A stretch of DNA of 6,472 bases from Actinomycetes bacterium (GTDB lineage Bacteria; Actinomycetota; Acidimicrobiia; Acidimicrobiales; Palsa-688): NCBI GenBank assembly GCA_021846485.1, contig JAJZWW010000194.1, positions 1 through 6,472 on the forward strand. The letters are read 5' to 3'. Positions 1 through 6,466 of the stretch are shown here, one piece after another. The position numbers and the translations under genes are program-made. The notes under the pieces are model-generated. The model was not told the origin of the DNA. It searched no databases and was given only the letters and a program-made list of their open reading frames with translations. Each line of letters starts with the position of its first letter. Within the stretch, counting starts at the first letter, position 1.

Positions 1-102
1 ACCGAGGTCCCCTCCCCCGTGGGGGGTACGTTGGTCGAGCAGCTTGTCGCTGCGCAGGACGAGGTGGACGTCGGCGAGCCGATATGCGTCGTCGAAGTGT
101 GA
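1..102 (+). CDS. Lipoyl-domain protein, C-terminal end (partial)
   Basis: Reading frame 1 is open from the first base to a TGA at 100-102 and gives 33 residues beginning TEVPSPVGGTL and ending VGEPICVVEV. This is the second half of a lipoyl/biotinyl attachment domain: the EVPSP-x-x-G turn after the modified lysine, then the V-x-x-G-E/T-P-I strand. The EVPSP wording is that of lipoyl domains of 2-oxoacid dehydrogenase E2 subunits rather than biotin carriers, which usually have MKM followed by APVAG. The modified lysine would lie about three residues before the window starts. The protein stops directly after the domain, so it is either a small free-standing lipoyl carrier or has its lipoyl domain at the C-terminus; ordinary E2 proteins carry it at the N-terminus. 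Only 25 bases separate it from the next gene, which suggests co-transcription. A biotin carrier remains possible. Confidence 0.75.
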   Translation, partial: TEVPSPVGGTLVEQLVAAQDEVDVGEPICVVEV

Positions 103-116
103 CACGCCTCGGTTCC

Positions 117-122
117 AGGGAG
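117..122 (+). promoter_or_regulatory. Ribosome binding site for the isomerase gene
   Basis: AGGGAG ends five bases before the GTG at 128. It decides the start: the same frame is open further upstream to a TTG at 44, but that part overlaps the lipoyl-domain gene and has no isomerase character. Confidence 0.6.
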
Positions 123-127
123 CGGTA

Positions 128-424
128 GTGGAATTTCTCGTATGCATCGAAGTCGGCTTGCCCCCCGATTTCGACGAAGCACGCAAGCAAGAACTGACCC
201 GCGCTGAAGCGGCGCGTGCGAGGGCTCTGGCCGAGGATGGAACCATCGTGCGTCTGTGGCGCATACCGGGCAGATGGGCGAACGTGGGCGTCTGGAACGC
301 CGAGGACGCCTCGCGATTGCACGAAGCGATTCTGTCGTTGCCGCTCTTTCCGTGGCTCGACGTGACCGTCACGCCCCTCGCAATGCATCCGAGCGACCCT
401 TCACCGACGGGCCGGGTCTCGTGA
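128..424 (+). CDS. Muconolactone delta-isomerase family protein
   Basis: The 98-residue product matches the small muconolactone isomerase (CatC) family, whose members are about 90-96 residues. It begins MEFLVCIEV (GTG start), has a helical charged stretch (residues 12-36), then the family hallmark LWRIPGRWANVGVW (about residues 42-55) and SLPLFPWLDVTVTPLAMHPSD near the end, which corresponds to the LPLFPYMDI-x-V-x-x-L-x-x-HPS segment of known CatC proteins. CatC converts muconolactone to 3-oxoadipate enol-lactone in the cytoplasmic beta-ketoadipate pathway of catechol breakdown and forms a decamer. The start was set by the AGGGAG site and by the length of the family. No catB or catA neighbour is visible, so the substrate may be a different lactone; many actinobacterial members sit outside classical cat operons. 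The family call is firm; the exact reaction is inferred, so I give no symbol. Confidence 0.85.
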   Translation: MEFLVCIEVGLPPDFDEARKQELTRAEAARARALAEDGTIVRLWRIPGRWANVGVWNAEDASRLHEAILSLPLFPWLDVTVTPLAMHPSDPSPTGRVS

Positions 425-498
425 CGTGCTGACGGGATCCGCTCGGGCCACTTCGCCATTGTCCGGAGTCGCAGCGGAACTCGAAAAGCTCGTGAGGC

Positions 499-505
499 AA
501 GGGAG
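499..505 (+). promoter_or_regulatory. Ribosome binding site for the FAD/Fe-S dehydrogenase
   Basis: AAGGGAG lies five bases before the ATG at 511 and supports that start. The 86 bases between the isomerase stop and this ATG show no other clear signal. Confidence 0.6.
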
Positions 506-510
506 TAGCG

Positions 511-3378
511 ATGCTTGATCCGCGCGAGCTACTCGAGGACTTGCGCCGAGCGGGCATCGAGCACGTCGACGCGGGAGCCAGGCGCCTCGCGGAATACTCG
601 GGCGACGCCTCCAATTACCGCATTCGGCCGATGGCGGTCGTGTTCCCGGCGAGCGCCGACCACGTCATGGGAGCGATGGACGTGGCGCGCCGCCACGGGG
701 TGCCGGTGACCTGTCGGGGTGCCGGCACGTCGATCGCAGGGAACGCCATCGGGGCGGGCATTGTCCTGGACTTCTCCCGGTACCTGCGTCGGGTGCTCCA
801 CGTTGACCCGGAGGCACGCTCGGCGGTGGTCGAACCGGGAGTGACCCTGGACGAGATCACCGCTGCGGTGGCGGTCCACGGTCTCAGGTTCGGCCCCGAC
901 CCCTCGACCCACGCTCGGGCGACCCTCGGTGGCGCGGTGGGCAACAACGCGTGCGGGGCGCGCGCCCTTGGGTACGGCCGCACTTCGGACAACATCACCG
1001 TGCTCGACGTCGTCACCGGGAGAGGCGATCGTGTGCGAGCAGGAGCGGCCTCGCTGGCGCGCTCGGGTGACGGGGAGAACAGGGAACGCGAGGCGCGCTA
1101 CCGGGCCGGTCTCGCTGCGATCGCCGCGGAGCACCGCGAGACGATCCGCAACGAGTTCGGACGCTTCCGGCGTCAGGTGTCGGGGTACTCGCTCGAGCAT
1201 CTTTCGCCAGACGGCGGGGAAAACCTCGCCCGCTTTCTGGTCGGAACCGAAGGCACCCTCGCCGTTGTCCTCCGTGCGACGGTGCGACTGGTCGAGTCCC
1301 CGCGCGCGGTGGCGCTCGCAGTGCTGGGGTACCCGGACATGGCGACCGCCGCGGACGCTGCGCCTTCGGCCGTCACGCAGCGCGTCGTGGCGCTCGAGGG
1401 GATGGACTCGCGCCTGGTGGACGCCGTCCGTGCACGCCGGGGCGGGGCGGCAGTGCCCGACCTTCCCCGGGGCGCGGGCTGGCTGTTCGTCGAGACGACG
1501 GGTGAGGATCTCGGGGAGGCGACCTCGCACGCAGACCAGGTCGCACAGGCGTCGGGATGCATGGACTCCCTCGTGCTCTCTGGCAGCGCTGCAGCCGCAC
1601 TGTGGCGCATTCGAGAGGACGGCGCCGGGCTCGGCAGCCGGACGCCCAGAGGGGTTCCGGCGTGGCCGGGGTGGGAGGACGCTGCAGTGCCCCCGCAGCA
1701 TCTCGGTGCGTACCTTCGTGACTTCCAACGTCTGCTCGAGGACCACGGCTTCGACGCGCTCACCTACGGGCACTTCGGCGACGGCTGCGTGCACGCCCGC
1801 ATCGACTTCCCGCTCGCCAGCGCTCCCGGACGGTTCCAGTCGTTCCTCACGGAGGCAGCACAGCTCGTAGCGGGCTACGGAGGGTCGGTGTCCGGCGAGC
1901 ACGGCGACGGGCGGGCACGCAGCGAGCTCCTCCCCATCATGTACTCAGGTGAGGCGATCGCAGCGTTCGGGAAGGTCAAGGCGCTGTTCGACCCCGATAA
2001 CGTGTTGAACCCCGGGGTAATCGTCAACGCCGCGCGGGTGGATGCCGACCTGCGGCTGGCGACCGCCCGACCGGTCGCCCGCCGGCTTGCGTTCCGCCTT
2101 CCCGAGGACCACGGCGACCTCTCAGTGGCCGCGCACCGGTGTGTGGGCATGGCCAAGTGCCGCGCGCAGCAGTCTGCGTCGGGCGGCGTCATGTGCCCGT
2201 CGTATCTCGCGACTCGAGACGAGAAGGACTCCACTCGCGGGAGGGCGCGGGTCCTCCAGGAGCTCGCCCAGGGGACCCTGCCTCGCGGCTTCCGCAGCAC
2301 GGAGCTCGCCGAGGCCCTCGAGCTGTGCCTCTCGTGCAAGGGATGCCTGTCCGACTGCCCGACGGGTGTCGACATGGCGACGTACAAATCCGAGGTGCTC
2401 TTCCAGCGCTACAGGCACCGACTCCGTCCCCGTGCCCACTATTCCCTCGGCTGGCTCCCGGTGCTCGCCGGGTTGGGCTCACGGGCACCCGCCGTCGTCG
2501 CTGCGGCGCTCCAACGTCCCTGGCTCGTAGCCCTCGGGAAAGCCTTCGGCGGCATCGACCCGCACCGTGGGCTGCCGCAGCTGGCCGCCAGGGGGTTTCG
2601 TTCCACGATGGCAGGTCGTGTGCCGGGGCGCGGCACGCCGGTGCTTCTTTGGGTCGATACCTTCACCGAGCACTTCACCCCGCACGTCGGGGAGGCCGCG
2701 GTGCGCGTGCTCGAGGACGCAGGCTACGCCGTGCACCTCACCCGCCGCCAGGTGTGCTGCGGTCTCACGTGGATTAGCACCGGACAGCCCGGCATGGCCC
2801 GCCGGCAGCTTCGCCGGGCGATCGCCGCCCTCGACGAGGCTCTCCCCGGAGACGGACCGATAGTCGGCCTCGAGCCCTCATGCACCGCCGTCCTGCGGCG
2901 CGACGCGCGCGAGCTGATCGGTGAGCCAGATGTCGAGCGCATCGCTGCGCGCGTCCGCACGCTCGCGGAGCTGCTGGTCGACACGGAAGGCTGGCGACCG
3001 CCGCCTATGGCGGGTGTCCGCGGCGTGGCACAGCCCCACTGCCACCACCATGCCGTCATGGGGTGGGACCGCGACCAGCAGCTTCTGGCCGACGCGGGGG
3101 CTGAGGTTCGCCGACTCGGCGGATGCTGCGGTCTCGCGGGCAACTTCGGGTTCGAGCGCGGGCACTACGCGGTGTCGTTGGCGGTCGCCGAGTCGAACCT
3201 GCTCCCAGCCGTCCGGGGCCTTGGATGTGACGACGTGGTCCTCGCAGACGGCTTCTCCTGTCGCACCCAGCTCAAAGAGCTAGCTGGCATCGACTCGCTG
3301 CACCTCGCCGAGCTGCTCGACCTTCGGCGCCACGCGACTGCAGCGATGACTGGGCCGAATGCCGACTGCCCCAGCTGA
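511..3378 (+). CDS. FAD-linked/4Fe-4S D-2-hydroxyacid dehydrogenase (GlcD-GlpC fusion, YdiJ-like)
   Basis: This 955-residue protein fuses a flavin dehydrogenase to an iron-sulfur electron-transfer half, as in the YdiJ / D-2-hydroxyglutarate and D-lactate dehydrogenase group (about 950-1020 residues). Residues about 38-262 form the FAD-binding PCMH-type domain: CRGAGTSIAGNAIG (68-81), GPDPSTHARATLGGAVGNNA (128-147) and GTEGTLAVV (245-253). Residues about 265-508 are the FAD-oxidase C-terminal domain, with HFGDGCVH (421-428) and GEHGDGR (462-468), the His/Glu metal and substrate site of the family, then FDPDNVLNPG. Two 4Fe-4S motifs follow: Cys544, Cys550 and Cys562 in the RCVGMAKC...MCPSY stretch, and CLSCKGCLSDCP at 606-617. 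Two CCG-type cysteine-rich repeats close the protein: CC749-750 with EPSC791, and Cys844, CC872-873 and Cys917. All key residues I looked for are present. It likely oxidises a D-2-hydroxyacid and passes electrons through the clusters to a carrier or the quinone pool. No signal peptide or membrane span is seen. The substrate cannot be fixed from sequence. Confidence 0.92.
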   Translation: MLDPRELLEDLRRAGIEHVDAGARRLAEYSGDASNYRIRPMAVVFPASADHVMGAMDVARRHGVPVTCRGAGTSIAGNAIGAGIVLDFSRYLRRVLHVDPEARSAVVEPGVTLDEITAAVAVHGLRFGPDPSTHARATLGGAVGNNACGARALGYGRTSDNITVLDVVTGRGDRVRAGAASLARSGDGENREREARYRAGLAAIAAEHRETIRNEFGRFRRQVSGYSLEHLSPDGGENLARFLVGTEGTLAVVLRATVRLVESPRAVALAVLGYPDMATAADAAPSAVTQRVVALEGMDSRLVDAVRARRGGAAVPDLPRGAGWLFVETTGEDLGEATSHADQVAQASGCMDSLVLSGSAAAALWRIREDGAGLGSRTPRGVPAWPGWEDAAVPPQHLGAYLRDFQRLLEDHGFDALTYGHFGDGCVHARIDFPLASAPGRFQSFLTEAAQLVAGYGGSVSGEHGDGRARSELLPIMYSGEAIAAFGKVKALFDPDNVLNPGVIVNAARVDADLRLATARPVARRLAFRLPEDHGDLSVAAHRCVGMAKCRAQQSASGGVMCPSYLATRDEKDSTRGRARVLQELAQGTLPRGFRSTELAEALELCLSCKGCLSDCPTGVDMATYKSEVLFQRYRHRLRPRAHYSLGWLPVLAGLGSRAPAVVAAALQRPWLVALGKAFGGIDPHRGLPQLAARGFRSTMAGRVPGRGTPVLLWVDTFTEHFTPHVGEAAVRVLEDAGYAVHLTRRQVCCGLTWISTGQPGMARRQLRRAIAALDEALPGDGPIVGLEPSCTAVLRRDARELIGEPDVERIAARVRTLAELLVDTEGWRPPPMAGVRGVAQPHCHHHAVMGWDRDQQLLADAGAEVRRLGGCCGLAGNFGFERGHYAVSLAVAESNLLPAVRGLGCDDVVLADGFSCRTQLKELAGIDSLHLAELLDLRRHATAAMTGPNADCPS

Positions 3379-4610
3379 TCAGGCCCCCGTGTCGCGTTGT
3401 CCCACCAGCTCAGCGCAGCCCCAAGTGGCGTCTGCTCGTCCCGATCAGCAGCCCAACGCGGTGGCCATCCGGCTGTAGGGAGCTGCCGCGGCGTCGCCGA
3501 GGGCGCGCCGGTAGAGTTTCAAGAGGTTGTGGGTCCCGCAGGTGACCCTCCACTCCGAGGCGGCGGCCGCCTTGCCTCTTCGCATGAAGCGGCGGATGTG
3601 GCGCCCGTCCTTGATCTGCCCGAAGACCGGTTCGATGATCTGCTGGCGCTTCCGGTAGAGGGCGCGTCCAGCCTTGTTCGAGACCTTGCGGTCCATCTTC
3701 TCGACGAGCGTCGCGCCCTTCCGGAGCCGCCCGCGCCGTCCGGTGCGTGGGGTCTGGTTCTCCTTCATGTTGCGCGTGGCGACGTAGGTGTCGGGGTCGT
3801 CTTGGCCCAAGGCAGCCAGGTTCTCCTCCGAGCAGTACCCGGCGTCGGCCAAGAGCTTGTCGGGTCACTCGTCGAGGCCGGCCTCGGCGAGAGAGGTCTT
3901 CGTCACCTCGATTATCGGGTGGAGCTGGCCCATGTCGTTCTGGCAGTCGGTCAACGAGGATGCGAGGATCACCTGGGCTTCGTTCGCGACCGCCTGCGCG
4001 TTGTAGCCCTGGAGGAAGCCCTTGGCGGTCGACATGACCTTGGACTCCGGATCGGTGGTGTTGACCTTCTTCTCGTTGGCTCCGGCCTTCTCCTCGGGGG
4101 CCTTGGGCTTTCGGCCGCGCAGCTTCGTGCCGCGCCGTTCCTCTTCTGCCTGGCGCTCGGCGAGGTGGGCCTCGTGGGCCTCGCGCTCGGATGCCAGTTC
4201 CTTGTCGAGGAGCTCCTTGGCCGCCTTGAAGCGACGCTTCCGGTCCGCTCGTCCTCGCAGGACAGCCAGTGGCTCGTCCCCACGCGCGTCGCCGAACTGG
4301 GCGTCTTCGGCCTCGTCGGTCGCCTTCGCGTCGGCGAACATCTCCTCGACCTCGTGGTCGATTGTCTCCTTCGTGCGGTTGGCCGACATCGAGGCGTTGG
4401 CGGCCATCTTGGTCCCGTCGAGCGCGACCAGACCGACGGTCGCCATCCCCGCCTTGGCGCACAGGCGAAGCGACGCCGTGAAGATGGACTCGAGCGCGTC
4501 TTCGTGGCGAGCTCGGAACCGGGCGATCGTCGTGTGGTCGGGGAAAAGCCCCGCACAGATCACCCGGGAGGCGACGTCGACGTGGCAGGCGCGCTCGATC
4601 TGGGGCCCGC
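3379..4610 (-). mobile_element. Degenerate IS1182-like insertion sequence remnant
   Basis: The stretch between the dehydrogenase stop and the 70-bp repeat is occupied by a minus-strand transposase of the IS1182 group. The transposase ends at 3445, so the downstream terminus of the element should lie somewhere in 3379-3444; I could not fix it. The other terminus is missing: transposase homology stops near 4601-4610 and the 70-bp repeat begins at 4611. Without both ends, no reliable inverted repeats or target duplication can be named, so the limits given here are outer bounds. Confidence 0.6.
3445..4610 (-). pseudogene. IS1182-family DDE transposase, N-terminally truncated and interrupted by a stop
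   Basis: The minus strand encodes an IS1182-type transposase in a single frame. From about 4600 downwards it reads QIERACHVDVASRVICAGL, then FPDHTTIARFRARHEDALE, matching the end of the family's N-terminal domain. The first catalytic Asp is in VALDGTK (codon 4417-4419), followed by a charged low-complexity insert and the GFLQGYNAQAV segment. Near 3852 comes LADAGYCSEEN (second catalytic Asp, codon 3844-3846), then QQIIEPVFGQIKDGR (catalytic Glu, codon 3631-3633). Two lesions are visible. An in-frame TGA at 3865-3867 separates the first Asp from the second Asp and Glu; the frame resumes without any shift four codons later. The first roughly 90 residues usual for the family are absent, and upstream of 4563 the frame has no ATG, GTG or TTG start before a stop near 4712. 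The longest product from the GTG at 4563 would be 232 residues and catalytically dead. Confidence 0.85.
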
Positions 4611-4680
4611 GATCGTCCTTTCCACACGGACCCAGGGGGCACTCCCCGAGGCGGTGGACACAGCCACGATCTGCCGCTAG
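4611..4680 (+). repeat. 70-bp direct repeat, copy 1
   Basis: It is identical to 6355-6424 at 65 of 70 positions; the mismatches are at 4619, 4639, 4648, 4652 and 4676. It abuts the broken end of the transposase remnant. In plus-strand reading it encodes a tail STRTQGxLPxxVDTATIC followed by Arg and TAG, parallel to the C-terminus of the exported protein downstream, but here no related coding sequence precedes it. Outer inverted arms GATCGT (4611-4616) and ACGATC (4666-4671) are kept. Inner pairing is weaker than in copy 2: one A-T pair has become G-T and another A-T pair is lost. It may be the last trace of a paralogous gene, or one copy of a palindromic repeat element. Confidence 0.85.
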
Positions 4681-4970
4681 GCGCCGACCGCTCCCTGCAG
4701 CTCCTTTTCAGGTGAGACGGCGGGGCGGCCTGGCGCCGACCCGGGCGAGGCGCCGAGGAGCGCCAAGGAGCACGAGGGAAGAACACGCGGAGCGGAGAGC
4801 CCTCGCCAAGGCGCTTCGAGCCCGTCGTCGTCATGGGACACGCCGGTACCGCAACCGAGGCGCACCGCTGCCACGGCGGGCGCCGCGAGCGCGATCGATT
4901 CGGACACGCCCGTCAAAAGAAGAGCTCCGGCAGCGGCGCCTCGTCCCCGCTCACGCACATCGGCCATACC

Positions 4971-4976
4971 TAGACT
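4971..4976 (+). promoter_or_regulatory. Possible -10 promoter element
   Basis: TAGACT fits the actinobacterial TANNNT -10 pattern and lies 83 bases before the ATG at 5060, in a non-coding stretch. No good -35 hexamer is visible 16-19 bases upstream, so this is a weak call. Confidence 0.3.
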
Positions 4977-5047
4977 CGGACGAGCGTCGGGTCCGCTCCC
5001 GCCGACTCGTGTGGGGGAGGCCCGGTGGGGGCGCCCCTGGAGGAGAC

Positions 5048-5055
5048 GGAGGTGA
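5048..5055 (+). promoter_or_regulatory. Strong ribosome binding site
   Basis: GGAGGTGA is a full-length match to the anti-Shine-Dalgarno sequence of 16S rRNA. GGAGG ends seven bases before the ATG at 5060. It fixes the start of a gene whose open frame otherwise runs far upstream, antisense through the transposase. Confidence 0.75.
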
Positions 5056-5059
5056 GCCG

Positions 5060-6424
5060 ATGGGGATGGGAGGCACGAGGCGCGACGGTCGGCTCCGTCG
5101 CGCCGTCGTCGCGCTCGCAGCGATCGCAGCCCTCAGCGGCGCGCTCGCCGGCCTCGGCGCCGACGCGCCGAGCGCAGCGGCCGCCACGAGTGCGCGGCAC
5201 GCGTCGCAGCACACAACGTCGAAGAAGAAGGCGGAGAAGCCCGCGAAGCTGCGCATCGCGCCGCTGCCGAAGGCGCTGAGCGACCTGCCCGGCGCAGACC
5301 ACGTGCTCTGGAACGCCGCGACGCACCTCATCGTGCCGTGGACCGATCGCCCTGCGCCGTGCCCCGGCCCCCACGGCCGGACAATCCGGCCGAAGTCGGT
5401 CCTGAAGGGCACGGTCCTCGGTGGGTGGATGCGGGGCTGGTGCCCACTGCATCCCGGCGACGTGCTCCTCTACGTCCCGAGCGCGATCACCGTCACACCG
5501 GGCTACGCGACGCTCGTCCTTCCCGCAGGAAGCGTCGTGAAGAGCCTCCCCTCGACGACTGGTGGCAGGATCTCGCTCATCTCGACGGGCGCCAGGTCGT
5601 TCAAGGTCACCGGCTCCGTCGAGAAGGCGCTCACCGTGGCCGTGGCGACAACGATGCGCCTCTACGACTTCCTCGCTTGGCGGAGGGTCTTCGTCGCTGG
5701 CGCGACATTGCCTGCTCTGCCGCTCGCAACACTCGGCCAGACGATCGCCCGCAACACCGTGGACCCGAAGTCTCCGTACTACTCACAGGTCGCCAAGGGA
5801 CCGCTGTGGGTGTGCGGGTTGCCCAAGTCGAGGCGCTCCGAGGTGCTCCGCTACGGCTGGACCATCTCCAGCGCCCCCTCTGCGAGCGTCGCAGGAGCCT
5901 TCACAATGCTCGGAGGCCGGTGTCCCAAGGACGGGCGCTATCCGCACCAGGCCGCGACAGCCGTGCCGTTCGAGTACGCGAACGTCCAGGTCACCCCGCT
6001 GCGCAGCTACATCTCGGGCGACCTCGCCTGGCACCAGCGGGGGTACCCGGCGGGGTTCTTCGTCGAGGCGAACCGCACGCTCAACAGGGTCTACCGGGTC
6101 TGGGTCCCATGGGGTGCCGAGCTCTCGTTCAATAAGCCGTGGAAGCCCGGTCCGACACACTGGTTCCACGCGTTCGTGTCGGGCTGGGCGGAGCTTCGCC
6201 CCGCACGCCCGACCACGACAGACCCCCGGACGATGCAGGTCTGGCAGCCCGAGGTCGGGACAGACGCATGGCCGTCGGGCTTCATCGTCGGCTTCCTGCC
6301 CAATGTCGTCGGCACCTACGTGTTCGTCTGTGCGACGCCCTCGACCGCGCCTCAGATCGTCCGTTCCACACGGACCCAGGGGACACTCCCCCAGGTGGTG
6401 GACACAGCCACGATCTGCCACTAG
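5060..6424 (+). CDS. Exported protein of unknown function, six cysteines
   Basis: I do not recognise this 454-residue protein. The start is the ATG after GGAGGTGA; the following residues form a typical Sec signal peptide: a basic n-region (RRDGRLRR, 7-14), a hydrophobic core (AVVALAAIAALSGALAGLG, 15-33) and an alanine-rich end, with likely cleavage near residues 40-42. The arginines do not fit a twin-arginine motif well. A Lys-rich linker (SKKKAEKPAK, 54-63) follows. The mature part is rich in Trp, Tyr, Pro and Gly and looks like a beta-rich extracellular fold, with no further membrane span, LPXTG motif or lipobox. Cysteines are at 101, 128, 252, 288, 424 and 453, an even number that would suit three disulfides outside the cell. 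No catalytic motif is evident. Residues 433-454, including Cys453, are encoded by the second copy of the 70-bp repeat, so the C-terminus may be a late addition. It stands apart from the upstream operon and probably has its own promoter. Confidence 0.7.
   Translation: MGMGGTRRDGRLRRAVVALAAIAALSGALAGLGADAPSAAAATSARHASQHTTSKKKAEKPAKLRIAPLPKALSDLPGADHVLWNAATHLIVPWTDRPAPCPGPHGRTIRPKSVLKGTVLGGWMRGWCPLHPGDVLLYVPSAITVTPGYATLVLPAGSVVKSLPSTTGGRISLISTGARSFKVTGSVEKALTVAVATTMRLYDFLAWRRVFVAGATLPALPLATLGQTIARNTVDPKSPYYSQVAKGPLWVCGLPKSRRSEVLRYGWTISSAPSASVAGAFTMLGGRCPKDGRYPHQAATAVPFEYANVQVTPLRSYISGDLAWHQRGYPAGFFVEANRTLNRVYRVWVPWGAELSFNKPWKPGPTHWFHAFVSGWAELRPARPTTTDPRTMQVWQPEVGTDAWPSGFIVGFLPNVVGTYVFVCATPSTAPQIVRSTRTQGTLPQVVDTATICH
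6355..6424 (+). repeat. 70-bp direct repeat, copy 2, hairpin-forming
   Basis: This is the second copy of the sequence at 4611-4680, 1744 bases downstream in the same orientation. It folds as an imperfect hairpin: CAGATCGT (6353-6360) with ACGATCTG (6410-6417), TCCAC (6365-6369) with GTGGA (6398-6402), ACC (6374-6376) with GGT (6394-6396), and GGGGA (6379-6383) with TCCCC (6387-6391) around a CAC loop, 21 pairs in all. The outer arm reaches two bases beyond the shared 70 bp on the left. It overlaps the last 22 codons and the TAG of the exported-protein gene. No T-tract follows, so it is not a standard intrinsic terminator. Confidence 0.85.
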
Positions 6425-6441
6425 GCCCCGCCCGCGCCGCC

Positions 6442-6466
6442 CCGCCCCTCCAAGCTGAGGGAGCGG
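6442..6466 (+). terminator. Possible transcription terminator hairpin
   Basis: CCGC-CCCTC (6442-6450, with the two arms contiguous) can pair with GAGGG (6457-6461) and GCGG (6463-6466) around the loop CAAGCT, a nine-pair GC-rich stem with one bulged A at 6462. It begins 18 bases after the stop of the exported-protein gene. The window ends six bases later and no T-tract is visible, so termination is inferred from position and stem strength only. Confidence 0.4.

Larger units (their letters stand above)
4681..5059. other. Non-coding stretch of 379 bp upstream of the exported-protein gene
   Basis: I see no convincing gene on either strand. Frames that stay open here are arginine- or alanine-rich and look like by-products of GC content. 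A GGCGCC palindrome occurs at 4732-4737 and again at 4749-4754 and could pair across an 11-base loop containing CCCGGG, but there is no T-tract after it. The 3' part holds a possible -10 element and a strong ribosome binding site for the gene at 5060. Confidence 0.5.

Noticed and set aside
529..1902. Minus-strand open frame of 457 codons opposite the dehydrogenase
   Set aside because: It is a GC-driven shadow of a gene whose plus-strand protein is clearly conserved.
3865..3867. TGA in the transposase as a selenocysteine codon
   Set aside because: It lies in a variable stretch before the second catalytic Asp, no selenocysteine is known in this family, and the gene is also truncated.
3377..4614. 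GATC at both edges of the mobile remnant as a target duplication, with GC-rich flanks as short inverted repeats
   Set aside because: The right edge lies inside transposase coding sequence, so it is not a true element end. A four-base match and 9 of 13 GC-rich positions can arise by chance.
3397..4680. Plus-strand open frame of 427 codons
   Set aside because: It is antisense to the transposase remnant and has no family character. Only its last 22 codons, in the 70-bp repeat, resemble anything.
3410..4834. Minus-strand open frame of 474 codons across the transposase
   Set aside because: It is in a different frame from the recognisable transposase and is rich in Arg, Pro and Gly, as expected of an off-frame reading.
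4677..4967. Minus-strand open frame of 96 codons in the non-coding stretch
   Set aside because: It has an alanine-rich random composition, no clear ribosome binding site and no recognisable motif.
4022..5059. Long upstream extension of the exported-protein frame
   Set aside because: It runs antisense through the transposase and then through arginine-rich non-coding sequence. The signal peptide and GGAGGTGA site place the start at 5060.
6353..6424. Repeat as an integron attC site
   Set aside because: The imperfect palindrome and gene-end position are suggestive, but the required terminal AAC and GTT core bases are absent and no integrase is present.
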